Part shown: positions 1 to 5,591 of the stretch, piece after piece
Position numbering within the stretch: position 1 is the stretch's first letter
How the letters are laid out: the number at the start of each line of letters is the position of its first letter
Assembly: GCA_023250175.1 (NCBI GenBank)
Contig: JAHFBD010000153.1
Coordinates: 1 to 5,614 of the forward strand
DNA length: 5,614 bases
Direction: 5' to 3'
Origin: Candidatus Melainabacteria bacterium
Lineage (GTDB): Bacteria; Cyanobacteriota; Vampirovibrionia; 2-02-FULL-35-15
Position numbers and translations under genes: made by a program
The notes under the pieces: generated by a model
The model's database searches: none
Seen by the model: only the letters and a program-made list of their open reading frames with translations
Told to the model about the DNA's origin: nothing

Positions 1-944
1 ATGTCAGTAAGATCAATAAACTCTAATCCAAACCTAAGATCAGGCTTATCTGAGCCATATAGTGCCATTGCTTTATCATAATCCATTCGTGGAAATGGTC
101 TCTTTACTGTTACACTGGCAGCATTAAATGCACTAACCAAGACTTCTTCAACAGCGCAAAGTATATCCTCCATATCAATAAATGACATTTCAAGATCTAC
201 CTGTGTAAACTCTGGCTGTCTATCAGCTCTTAAATCTTCATCCCTAAAGCATCTTGCAATTTGATAATATTTTGGGAAACCACTCATCATAAAAAGCTGT
301 TTGAACAATTGGGGTGATTGAGGTAATGCAAAAAACTTTCCTGGTTGAACTCTGCTTGGCACTAGATAATCACGGGCTCCTTCAGGTGTAGCTTTTGTAA
401 GGATAGGTGTTTCAAGCTCATAAAACCCAAGTTCATTTAACTTTGTTCTTATAGCTTGAGTAATCTTATGTCGTATAAAAAAAGTCTTCTGCATCTTTTC
501 ACGACGGAGATCTAAAAATCGATATTTTAAACGTAAATTTTCATCCACTTCTTCTGCTTGATCTAACATAAATGGAAGAGGTTTTGATTTATTTAAAAGT
601 TCAACGTCTGCAGGATATATTTCAGTAGTGCCAGTAACTGAACCTACATTTTCTGTACCTTGAGGACGTTTAGTAACGGAGCCTTTAATTATAATTACAT
701 ACTCATTGTGCAATTTTTCAAATATTTTATGTACTTCTTTATTCTTTGCAGGATCTGCAACTACTTGAAACCTTCCGGTATGATCTCTTAATTCAATAAA
801 TATAATTCCACCTAAATCACGAATAGTATCTACCCAGCCTGCTAAAGTAACGGAGGTCCCAATATTTGACTCTTTTATTTCACCACAGTAGTGTGTCCTT
901 TTTAATTTTGTTTTTGTTTCAGTTGGCATATAGTATAGGTTCAT
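1..944 (-). CDS. aspS: Aspartyl-tRNA synthetase, N-terminal part (3' end outside window)
   Basis: Attaches aspartate to tRNA-Asp in the cytoplasm, using ATP. The visible 314 codons, which have no in-frame stop, match the bacterial-type enzyme in order. Residues about 16-110 are the OB-fold anticodon-binding domain (RTHYCGEI, AGWVDTIRDLGG, IELRDHTGRFQVVADP). Residues about 139-150 hold the LKYRFLDLRRE segment. Residues 187-255 are the catalytic core, with TPEGARDYLVPSR, the substrate loop ALPQSPQLFKQ and class II motif 2 (FRDEDLRADRQPEFTQ). The frame leaves the window at YGSDKPDLRFGLEF, just before the family's GAD insert, so class II motif 3 is not seen. I take the first ATG (944). An in-frame ATG at 929 is an equally possible start, and neither has a good Shine-Dalgarno. 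Diverges from nadD. The family call is very secure; whether the enzyme is discriminating or also charges tRNA-Asn was not judged. Confidence 0.97.
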   Translation of the reverse strand, partial: MNLYYMPTETKTKLKRTHYCGEIKESNIGTSVTLAGWVDTIRDLGGIIFIELRDHTGRFQVVADPAKNKEVHKIFEKLHNEYVIIIKGSVTKRPQGTENVGSVTGTTEIYPADVELLNKSKPLPFMLDQAEEVDENLRLKYRFLDLRREKMQKTFFIRHKITQAIRTKLNELGFYELETPILTKATPEGARDYLVPSRVQPGKFFALPQSPQLFKQLFMMSGFPKYYQIARCFRDEDLRADRQPEFTQVDLEMSFIDMEDILCAVEEVLVSAFNAASVTVKRPFPRMDYDKAMALYGSDKPDLRFGLEFIDLTD

Positions 945-1052
945 TATTTTAGCGTATTTTAACAAGTGTGTCACGGAAGCCAGGGCAAAAGGGGAAATAA
1001 GAATTATAGTTATAGTAAATGTGAAAAGATAAGTGAGATAATTATTTACGCA
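945..1052. promoter_or_regulatory. Divergent aspS-nadD intergenic region, probable promoters
   Basis: This 108-bp gap lies between the start codons of two divergent genes, so by position it should hold both promoters. On the minus strand an exact TATAAT (plus positions 1003-1008) sits about 60 bp before the aspS ATG, with a poor -35 match (TTATCT) 18 bp upstream. On the plus strand TATAGT occurs twice in a row (1005-1010 and 1011-1016) ahead of nadD, without a convincing -35. The segment from about 966 to 996 is noticeably richer in G than its surroundings. No hairpin or operator was recognised. The promoter boxes are guesses in AT-rich DNA. Confidence 0.35.
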
Positions 1053-1613
1053 ATGAAAAAGATAGGTCTTTTTGGAGGCACTTTTAATCCTGTACATATA
1101 GGCCATATAACAATGGCAGAAGCTGCAAGAAAAGAATATAAGCTTTCTTGTGTTTACTTTATTCCGTGTGGGGTTCCTCCTCACAAATCAAAAACAAATT
1201 TATTACCGGCTGAAACAAGATTTGAACTTATTAAGTCGGCAATAAAACAAAAAAAATATTTTAAAGCTTTGGATGTTGAGATAAATAAAAAGAAACCATG
1301 TTATACGGTAGATACTGTTAAAAAACTTATAATCTCCAATCTTCTACCACCCGTTTCACAACTCTATTTTTTAATTGGGCAAGATGAATTTGAAAATTTA
1401 CACACGTGGAGGAATGCAAAAGAGCTTGTAAAACTAGTAACATTTCTAGTATTGCCACGTTATGCTCATAAAATAAAACCCCCAAAGATTAAAGATCTCC
1501 AGTGGTCACTTGTTCACACAAAACTAATAAGCATTTCAAGTACAGAGATTAGAAAGGAAATAAAAAAAACAATAGCTCTATTAAAACTTAAAGATATGCC
1601 CCAGAGTCCTTAA
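1053..1613 (+). CDS. nadD: Nicotinate-nucleotide adenylyltransferase
   Basis: Transfers AMP from ATP to nicotinate mononucleotide, giving deamido-NAD in NAD biosynthesis; cytoplasmic. The 186-aa product carries the nucleotidyltransferase signature GGTFNPVHIGH at residues 8-18 (the family's GTFDPxHxGH). It also has YFIPCGVPPHKS (35-46), CYTVDTV (83-89), LYFLIGQDEF (104-113), TW (118-119), FLVLPR (131-136) and the C-terminal ISSTEIR (161-167) that contacts the ATP phosphates in this family. The ATG at 1053 is chosen because the conserved MKKIGLFGGTF begins there; the frame stays open to a GTG at 966, but those 29 residues have no family counterpart. No clear Shine-Dalgarno is visible. The end is odd: after ISSTEIR only about 19 non-matching residues follow, and the usual proline-containing YI...LY tail is missing. 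The last 26 bp overlap the convergent gene. Secure as nadD; activity is likely, since the known motifs are all present. Confidence 0.95.
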   Translation: MKKIGLFGGTFNPVHIGHITMAEAARKEYKLSCVYFIPCGVPPHKSKTNLLPAETRFELIKSAIKQKKYFKALDVEINKKKPCYTVDTVKKLIISNLLPPVSQLYFLIGQDEFENLHTWRNAKELVKLVTFLVLPRYAHKIKPPKIKDLQWSLVHTKLISISSTEIRKEIKKTIALLKLKDMPQSP

Positions 1614-1950
1614 TATCAACTACTATGCCATCGAGCACTGTACTTATACCTGTAAAATAGAAGTTCTTTCCACTTGCTATTTCAATAGCGCCATTCTGTT
1701 CAAGTAAACTTGCAATAGTTTCTTTATCTACACTTGAAGAGATTTCAATTGTTGGTAGTGTTTGGGAGCGAGGGGCTGTAATTATAACTTGATTTAAAAG
1801 TCCATTTTCAGATAAAATACCTGTGATTTTTTGTACGGCTTTATTCATGTCTTCATTAGATGGTTGAAGTATTATTATTTTACTCAAGTCAAGTTTTCCT
1901 GGGGTTTTATGTCCTGGAATAAATCCTCCTGGTGGAATTGATGTACCCAT
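1588..1950 (-). CDS. Small protein of unknown function, paralog A of three
   Basis: No known family recognised. The 120-aa product has no signal peptide or membrane segment and is probably cytoplasmic. It shares a layout with the two genes upstream: a DLSKIIILQP strand (residues 21-30), a helix ending KITGILSENG (41-50), a central strand with a proline (LPTIEI, 65-70), a second helix ending TIASLLEQNGA (78-88), and a C-terminal strand around TVLDGIVVDI (104-113). It is the most divergent copy: its N-terminus is Gly/Pro-rich (MGTSIPPGGFIPGH) rather than MDPI, and 18 rather than 12 residues separate the second NGA from LDG. The start has a good Shine-Dalgarno (AAAGGA, 7 nt before ATG). It lies 99 bp after paralog B, so it may have its own promoter. 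Its 3' end overlaps nadD tail to tail by 26 bp. The gene is likely real, given the family pattern and ribosome site. Confidence 0.78.
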   Translation of the reverse strand: MGTSIPPGGFIPGHKTPGKLDLSKIIILQPSNEDMNKAVQKITGILSENGLLNQVIITAPRSQTLPTIEISSSVDKETIASLLEQNGAIEIASGKNFYFTGISTVLDGIVVDIKDSGAYL

Positions 1951-2049
1951 GTGATATTCCTTTCAATAATTATTATAATGCTTATTTTACTATTGATTAT
2001 TTAATAGAGCAATTGCTACGTAAAACTTAAGTGTATATTTTATAGCCGA
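1951..2049 (-). promoter_or_regulatory. Gap before paralog A with possible promoter and short palindromes
   Basis: The widest gap in the minus-strand cluster (99 bp) and very AT-rich. An exact TATAAT on the minus strand (plus positions 1972-1977) lies 21 bp before the paralog A start codon. A TAAAAT farther upstream has a weak TTGCTC 17 bp before it. A perfect 10-bp palindrome AGCAATTGCT sits at 2008-2017 and an 8-bp ACTTAAGT at 2025-2032. There is no GC-rich stem with a T tract, so I see no intrinsic terminator for paralog B. A separate promoter for paralog A is plausible but unproven. Confidence 0.3.
1958..1963 (-). promoter_or_regulatory. Ribosome binding site of paralog A
   Basis: AAAGGA on the minus strand ends 7 nt before the ATG at 1950. 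It supports that start for a protein whose N-terminus differs from the other two paralogs. Confidence 0.65.
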
Positions 2050-2415
2050 TTATATTGAAGGAGTTTTAAGTGGCTTATAGTACTGTATCTCATAAACCGT
2101 TATTTTTACATCATCGAGCTTTATACTGTTTCTTGTACTAGTATCATCTTGTGCACCATTTTGCTTGAGTATATTTATGATGTTATGTCTTTCCCCCATT
2201 AGGTTAGGCTCAAGAAAAATTGCTACATGGCTTCTATATATATCAGGTAATATTTTTAGATCATTTGATGGTGGATATCCATTGTTTGATAAGATGTCGT
2301 TTATTTTTTTAGCAACCCCTTCTCTTTTTTCAATAGGCACTTCTTGTGGTATTTGAACTATTTTGCTTAAATCAGGTCGTCCTGTAAAGATTTGTCCTTT
2401 GTTTATTGGGTCCAT
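2050..2415 (-). CDS. Small protein of unknown function, paralog B of three
   Basis: No known family recognised. The 121-aa product is soluble-looking, with no signal or membrane segment. Order of elements: MDPI N-terminus, GRPDLSKIV (residues 12-20), helix ending KINDILSNNG (37-46), LKILPD and VAIFLEP strands (53-58, 64-70), second helix ending NIINILKQNGA (78-88), and strand pair IKLDDVKITVYEI (98-110). A basic, Tyr- and Pro-containing tail follows (QYYKPLKTPSI). The same two helix ends and the same LDG/LDD-V-K-I strand recur in paralog C with identical 12-residue spacing, and the DLSKI block recurs in paralog A. It starts 20 bp after the paralog C stop and has the strongest ribosome site in the window, so cotranscription with C and the kinase is likely. 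An alpha-beta fold is my inference from the hydrophobic pattern. Confidence 0.85.
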   Translation of the reverse strand: MDPINKGQIFTGRPDLSKIVQIPQEVPIEKREGVAKKINDILSNNGYPPSNDLKILPDIYRSHVAIFLEPNLMGERHNIINILKQNGAQDDTSTRNSIKLDDVKITVYEIQYYKPLKTPSI

Positions 2416-2418
2416 ATA

Positions 2419-2428
2419 CCTCTCCTCT
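2419..2428 (-). promoter_or_regulatory. Strong ribosome binding site of paralog B
   Basis: AGAGGAGAGG on the minus strand, 3 nt from the ATG at 2415; the GGAG core lies 6 nt from it. It is much stronger than the site of the upstream paralog C, which has none visible, and it fixes the MDPI start. Confidence 0.8.
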
Positions 2429-2435
2429 ATTTTTG

Positions 2436-2771
2436 TTAAATATAAACCAAATTATCTGGGGCAATAAAGATTTTTACTCCATCTAAAATTACATCACAGT
2501 GATTACTTTTCCCATCTGTTGCACCGTTCATCTGAAGTAAGTCTAAAATATTTTTCCTTAGCATAGTTTCATCTTCGTTTTTTTTAATTTCAATGATTAT
2601 AAAAGGTAATTTGTCATAGGGTCTATGTTTTAAGACACGACCACCATATCCATTTTTAGAAAGGATATCTTCAATCTTATCAGATAGCTTATTTTTTTCT
2701 TCTTGAGAAGGATTTTTGATTATACTGTAAACAATGTTTGTTGCAGCATTTGTTCTTTTAATAGGGTCCAT
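2436..2771 (-). CDS. Small protein of unknown function, paralog C of three
   Basis: No known family recognised. The 111-aa product has no signal peptide or membrane segment. It begins MDPIKRTN, then has a charged helix ending DKIEDILSKNG (residues 31-41), a strand LPFIIIEI (55-62), a second helix ending NILDLLQMNGA (74-84) and a C-terminal strand VILDGVKIFIAP (94-105). It lacks the DLSKI block seen in A and B but otherwise matches B closely in order and spacing. The first small gene after the tandem kinase, it starts 30 bp past that stop. No Shine-Dalgarno precedes the ATG, which suggests weak initiation or dependence on upstream translation. The ATG is supported by the shared MDPI start of paralog B. 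Confidence 0.85.
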   Translation of the reverse strand: MDPIKRTNAATNIVYSIIKNPSQEEKNKLSDKIEDILSKNGYGGRVLKHRPYDKLPFIIIEIKKNEDETMLRKNILDLLQMNGATDGKSNHCDVILDGVKIFIAPDNLVYI

Positions 2772-2801
2772 TTAGTTTAGTATCTTACATCAGATTTATT
2801 A

Positions 2802-4442
2802 CTAACCTTGAAGCTCACCCTTTTTATCTTTAATAATCTTTATAAACTTGTCAACAGTCTCATTAAGCTTTCCATCAGTATTTTCAATTATGTGAGTAAA
2901 TGTATTTGCTGCATTTAAGTATTCTACAGCTTTGTTCACTCTGTCTTCTATTTGTGCTAATGTTTCACCACTTCCACGATTACCTAGTCTTTCACGTAAG
3001 ATCTTTTTTGCCGCCTCAATACCATTTGCATCTTTTAAAGTATCTGTTGGAACCGGGGATATAAATACATCTACAAATGGAACATTGAGTCTTTTTAAGA
3101 CATATCGAAAGAAGTTTGAACCTTTTATATCCATATCAAGTACTGCATCATTGCTACTATCAAACAGTTCTTGTATTTGCTTTTCACTTGAACCATAATA
3201 ATTTGCATTAGTCCCAACCCACCATTGTAATAGTTCATTAGCTTTGATTTTATTTTCAAATTCTTCTTTACTTACAAAATAGTAGTCAACGCCATCTTTT
3301 TCATTTGGACGTGGTTTCCTAGATGTAGAACTTAAAGCTTTTCCAATTTTTATAGAGCCATCCTTAAATACTTCATTGAGCACGGTTCCTTTACCAGCGC
3401 CAGACGGACCTGAAATAATAACAGCGATGTTACCATTGGATTTTAAGTTGTGTAATTTAAAAAACTCATCATCAATTGCACCTGTTTTTTCAAACTGTAA
3501 TGATGCTGAATCTTGAGTAAAAACTATAGCTTTAGACTCATTAGACTTTTTGGTTTTTATTAAGTCTTTAATAGAAGTCATTGCTAGATCCAGTTTCCCA
3601 TCAGGATTTTCAACAATATGTTGAAACCTTCCTGGATCATTTAGCCACCCTTTAGATCTCTGCATTAGCAAATCTAGCTTCGTTTCATCAGTTCCACCTC
3701 TATTTCTCTTTCTAATTCTCTCTTTTAAATTTTCAATTGCAATGTTAACCCCGTTTGGCTCGAGTAAAGTATCCTTTGATATAGGTGAAACAAATATTTC
3801 TATATAGGGTATATTTGCAATTGTTAATCCTTTTTTCAATGGGGTGGCAACTGTTGGACCTACTACAGCAATTACATCTTTGCCTGATTCAAGCAATTTT
3901 TTGGTAGCAGTAAGCCCAACTCCATAAAACCCAGGCTCAAGCTCATTCCAGCTAAGAAGCTCATTTCTATCTCGCATCTCTATAAATTGTTCTTTTGTTA
4001 AAAAATTATAATCAACGCCGGTTGTTTCATTTTTGCCAATTGGTCTTGTAGTGTATAAAACAGCTTTGGTTATGTTTAAAGTACTCTCATTTACTAACTC
4101 TTTAGCAACAGTGTCCTTTCCACCTGCAAATGGACCAGTAATTATAACTACAATGTTTCCATAAGTTTTAATGTCACTAGTTTTAATTGAAGCAGGATCT
4201 AATGTGCCACAAGGCAATAGATCTGCAGATATTAGAGAATCGCCAGCAACTAATAAATCAGGTCTTGCTATAAGTGAAGCCAATCTTTGTGCTTCTGCTG
4301 TTTGTGTAGGGTTTAAAGCTGGTTTAGGATCATCTTCTTTTTTTATCTCTTTATTTAAGACTGTCGTAGGATCTTCTTTAATGGGAGTTACTACTGGTAA
4401 ACCTGCCCTTTTTGAAGTTATTGGATCTATTGGATTAGTCAT
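2802..4442 (-). CDS. Tandem guanylate-kinase-like protein, degenerate first domain and conserved second domain
   Basis: Guanylate kinase phosphorylates GMP to GDP with ATP; ordinary bacterial Gmk is about 200 aa with one domain, but this 546-aa product has two. Residues 1-77 are Pro/Lys/Thr-rich and probably disordered. Domain 1 (about 95-300) has P-loop GPFAGGKDT (103-111), TTRPIGKNE (131-139), TGVDY (141-145) and YGV (173-175). Domain 2 (about 337-543) has P-loop GPSGAGKGT (345-353), SSTSRKPRPNE (371-381), DGVDYYF (383-389), YYGSS (415-419), LDMDIKG (435-441) and lid arginines R485, R489 and R501. By comparison with yeast Guk1 from memory, domain 2 keeps the GMP-binding Ser, both Arg, Tyr, Glu (E403) and Asp, while domain 1 lacks the Ser, the second Arg and the Asp pair. 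Domain 2 is thus probably catalytic and domain 1 regulatory or with altered substrate. ATG 4442 is preferred over the upstream GTG 4457 because GTGAGGG lies 8 nt before it. First gene of the minus-strand cluster. Whether a separate housekeeping gmk exists cannot be seen. Confidence 0.92.
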   Translation of the reverse strand: MTNPIDPITSKRAGLPVVTPIKEDPTTVLNKEIKKEDDPKPALNPTQTAEAQRLASLIARPDLLVAGDSLISADLLPCGTLDPASIKTSDIKTYGNIVVIITGPFAGGKDTVAKELVNESTLNITKAVLYTTRPIGKNETTGVDYNFLTKEQFIEMRDRNELLSWNELEPGFYGVGLTATKKLLESGKDVIAVVGPTVATPLKKGLTIANIPYIEIFVSPISKDTLLEPNGVNIAIENLKERIRKRNRGGTDETKLDLLMQRSKGWLNDPGRFQHIVENPDGKLDLAMTSIKDLIKTKKSNESKAIVFTQDSASLQFEKTGAIDDEFFKLHNLKSNGNIAVIISGPSGAGKGTVLNEVFKDGSIKIGKALSSTSRKPRPNEKDGVDYYFVSKEEFENKIKANELLQWWVGTNANYYGSSEKQIQELFDSSNDAVLDMDIKGSNFFRYVLKRLNVPFVDVFISPVPTDTLKDANGIEAAKKILRERLGNRGSGETLAQIEDRVNKAVEYLNAANTFTHIIENTDGKLNETVDKFIKIIKDKKGELQG

Positions 4443-4450
4443 ATAATTAG

Positions 4451-4457
4451 CCCTCAC
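4451..4457 (-). promoter_or_regulatory. Ribosome binding site deciding the kinase start
   Basis: GTGAGGG on the minus strand ends 8 nt before ATG 4442. The alternative GTG start at 4457 would lie inside this site, so the shorter protein beginning MTNPIDPI is preferred. Confidence 0.7.
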
Positions 4458-4586
4458 TTGCTTTTGGATAACGCATGTATTTTGCCGTTAAGATTTATGT
4501 AAAGTATTTCTATCTTAACAATTAACTTGCCCTTACAAAGTCTTGGTAATGTAAAATAATTGCAAGAAAATTATTACAAAATTAGT

Positions 4587-4591
4587 AGGGG
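4587..4591 (+). promoter_or_regulatory. Ribosome binding site of the Qng1-like gene
   Basis: AGGGG ends 7 nt before ATG 4599. This favours the 330-aa product over the 343-aa reading from a TTG at 4560, which has no such site. Confidence 0.7.
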
Positions 4592-4598
4592 TGTCAGC

Positions 4599-5591
4599 AT
4601 GCAAATTCCACAAGTAAAAATAAACTATGGTCAGGCTAATAAAATTGCAGAGGTTATAAAAAATCTACCTAAAGAAGAACAAGGATTAAACTTTTATAGC
4701 TTTAAAAAGGGTGATAAAGAAATAGTAGCTTCTGATATGTATCCACCTTTAAATCATCCACAGGCAGTAAACTTTTTTTCTTTTGCTTGCTTACACCAAT
4801 TTGCATTTTGGCTTGGAGATAGTAATGGATACGAGAAGCCTTTAGTTGGCTTAATTAAAGGAAAGGAATCAAAAGGTTCTGACTTGCTATGGAAAGCACT
4901 TATAAATTCACTTAATAAAAATGAAAACATTTTTGAACCTAAATACTTAGCTACTCTAGATAGTAATGAATTAGAAAATGAAATATTTATTGATGATAAA
5001 GGAATCATTCCTTTTCAGGACTTTAATAAACGGCTTGAAATAACAAATGCATATGGGAATTGGTTTCTTGAAAATAAAACAAGCCCTCAAGAAATTGTTA
5101 CTGAGTCTAATAATACAGAAAAACCACTTCAATCGTATTTGAATCAGTTAAGTGAAATCCCAGGTTTTAGTCAGGATCCACTACAGAAGAAAGCTTTACT
5201 TTTAGCAATGACTTTAGCTAATCGCCCAGAAGCATACTTAGATGTGAAAGATCCTGAAAGCTGGAAGCCAATCATTGATTATCATTTAATGAGAGTGGCT
5301 CTTAGGCTTGGTCTTGTTGAGCTTGATGGATCTGAGCAAGGAATAAACAAAGCTCGACAGTGGACTACCGAAGAATCAGAAAAACGAATTCGTTTAGCAG
5401 TTTATGAAGTTATGCAAGAGATAATAGAAAAGTCTGGTCGCCCAATGTCATTTCTTGACCATACTTTGTGGTTAGCCAGGAGATATTGTCCTGAAATGCA
5501 AGAGCCAGACTGCCCAAAGTGCATTTTTAGTACTGCCTGTAAAAAAGATACAGAGTTATTTCAACCCGTACTAAGGACTATTGATTATTAG
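4599..5591 (+). CDS. Qng1-like (DUF2419/Q-salvage superfamily) protein with C-terminal [4Fe-4S]-type cysteine loop
   Basis: Qng1 releases queuine from queuosine 5'-monophosphate and has a fold related to helix-hairpin-helix DNA glycosylases. This 330-aa protein follows human QNG1, as I recall it, along most of its length. AVNFFSFACLHQFAFW (56-71) aligns with that family's AVNWVFVTDTLNFSFW, and the YLATL...NELENEIF...IPFQDFNKRLEI stretch (116-148) with its YYATV...RNIL...MPLVEERHRIL. DPLQKKALLLAM (193-204) corresponds to FYKRAQILVA, IIDYHLMRVALRLGL (225-239) to FADYRLPQVLAHLGA, and FLDHTLWLARR (285-295) to LLDYYLWDYAH. The Asp of the ADYR motif is retained as D227. Unlike Qng1, the C-terminus has C297-X7-C305-X2-C308-X5-C314, close to the C-X6-C-X2-C-X5-C cluster loop of endonuclease III. 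No signal or membrane segment; probably cytoplasmic. Start chosen by the AGGGG ribosome site. Superfamily assignment is fairly sure; the substrate is unknown, and could be a modified nucleoside or a nucleic acid base. Confidence 0.8.
   Translation: MQIPQVKINYGQANKIAEVIKNLPKEEQGLNFYSFKKGDKEIVASDMYPPLNHPQAVNFFSFACLHQFAFWLGDSNGYEKPLVGLIKGKESKGSDLLWKALINSLNKNENIFEPKYLATLDSNELENEIFIDDKGIIPFQDFNKRLEITNAYGNWFLENKTSPQEIVTESNNTEKPLQSYLNQLSEIPGFSQDPLQKKALLLAMTLANRPEAYLDVKDPESWKPIIDYHLMRVALRLGLVELDGSEQGINKARQWTTEESEKRIRLAVYEVMQEIIEKSGRPMSFLDHTLWLARRYCPEMQEPDCPKCIFSTACKKDTELFQPVLRTIDY

Larger units (their letters stand above)
4443..4598. promoter_or_regulatory. Divergent intergenic region between tandem kinase and Qng1-like gene
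   Basis: A 156-bp AT-rich gap between two divergent starts, so both promoters should lie here. For the kinase, minus-strand TTTACA or TTGTTA could serve as -35, with poor -10 partners at the usual distance. For the plus-strand gene, TTGCCC (4527-4532) and TAAAAT (4552-4557) are 19 bp apart, slightly long. No clear operator, hairpin or riboswitch was recognised. The exact boxes are uncertain; the regulatory role follows from position. Confidence 0.35.

Noticed and set aside
966..1052. N-terminal extension of NadD from a GTG at 966
   Set aside because: The 29 extra residues have no family counterpart, and the conserved NadD start MKKIGLFGGTF begins exactly at ATG 1053.
2165..2356. Plus-strand open frame of 63 codons
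   Set aside because: Lies wholly inside paralog B on the opposite strand; no family resemblance and no ribosome site noticed.
1588..2771. Ankyrin repeats suggested by LL..NGA in the small proteins
   Set aside because: The motif is not repeated at 33-residue spacing and the surrounding TPLH-type residues are missing.
2932..3198. Plus-strand open frame of 88 codons
   Set aside because: Antisense shadow of kinase domain 2, Ser/Leu-rich as expected for a mirror frame.
4171..4446. Plus-strand open frame of 91 codons
   Set aside because: Antisense shadow of the low-complexity N-terminus of the tandem kinase.
4754..5008. Minus-strand open frame of 84 codons
   Set aside because: Antisense shadow of the Qng1-like gene, whose own frame is supported by family similarity.
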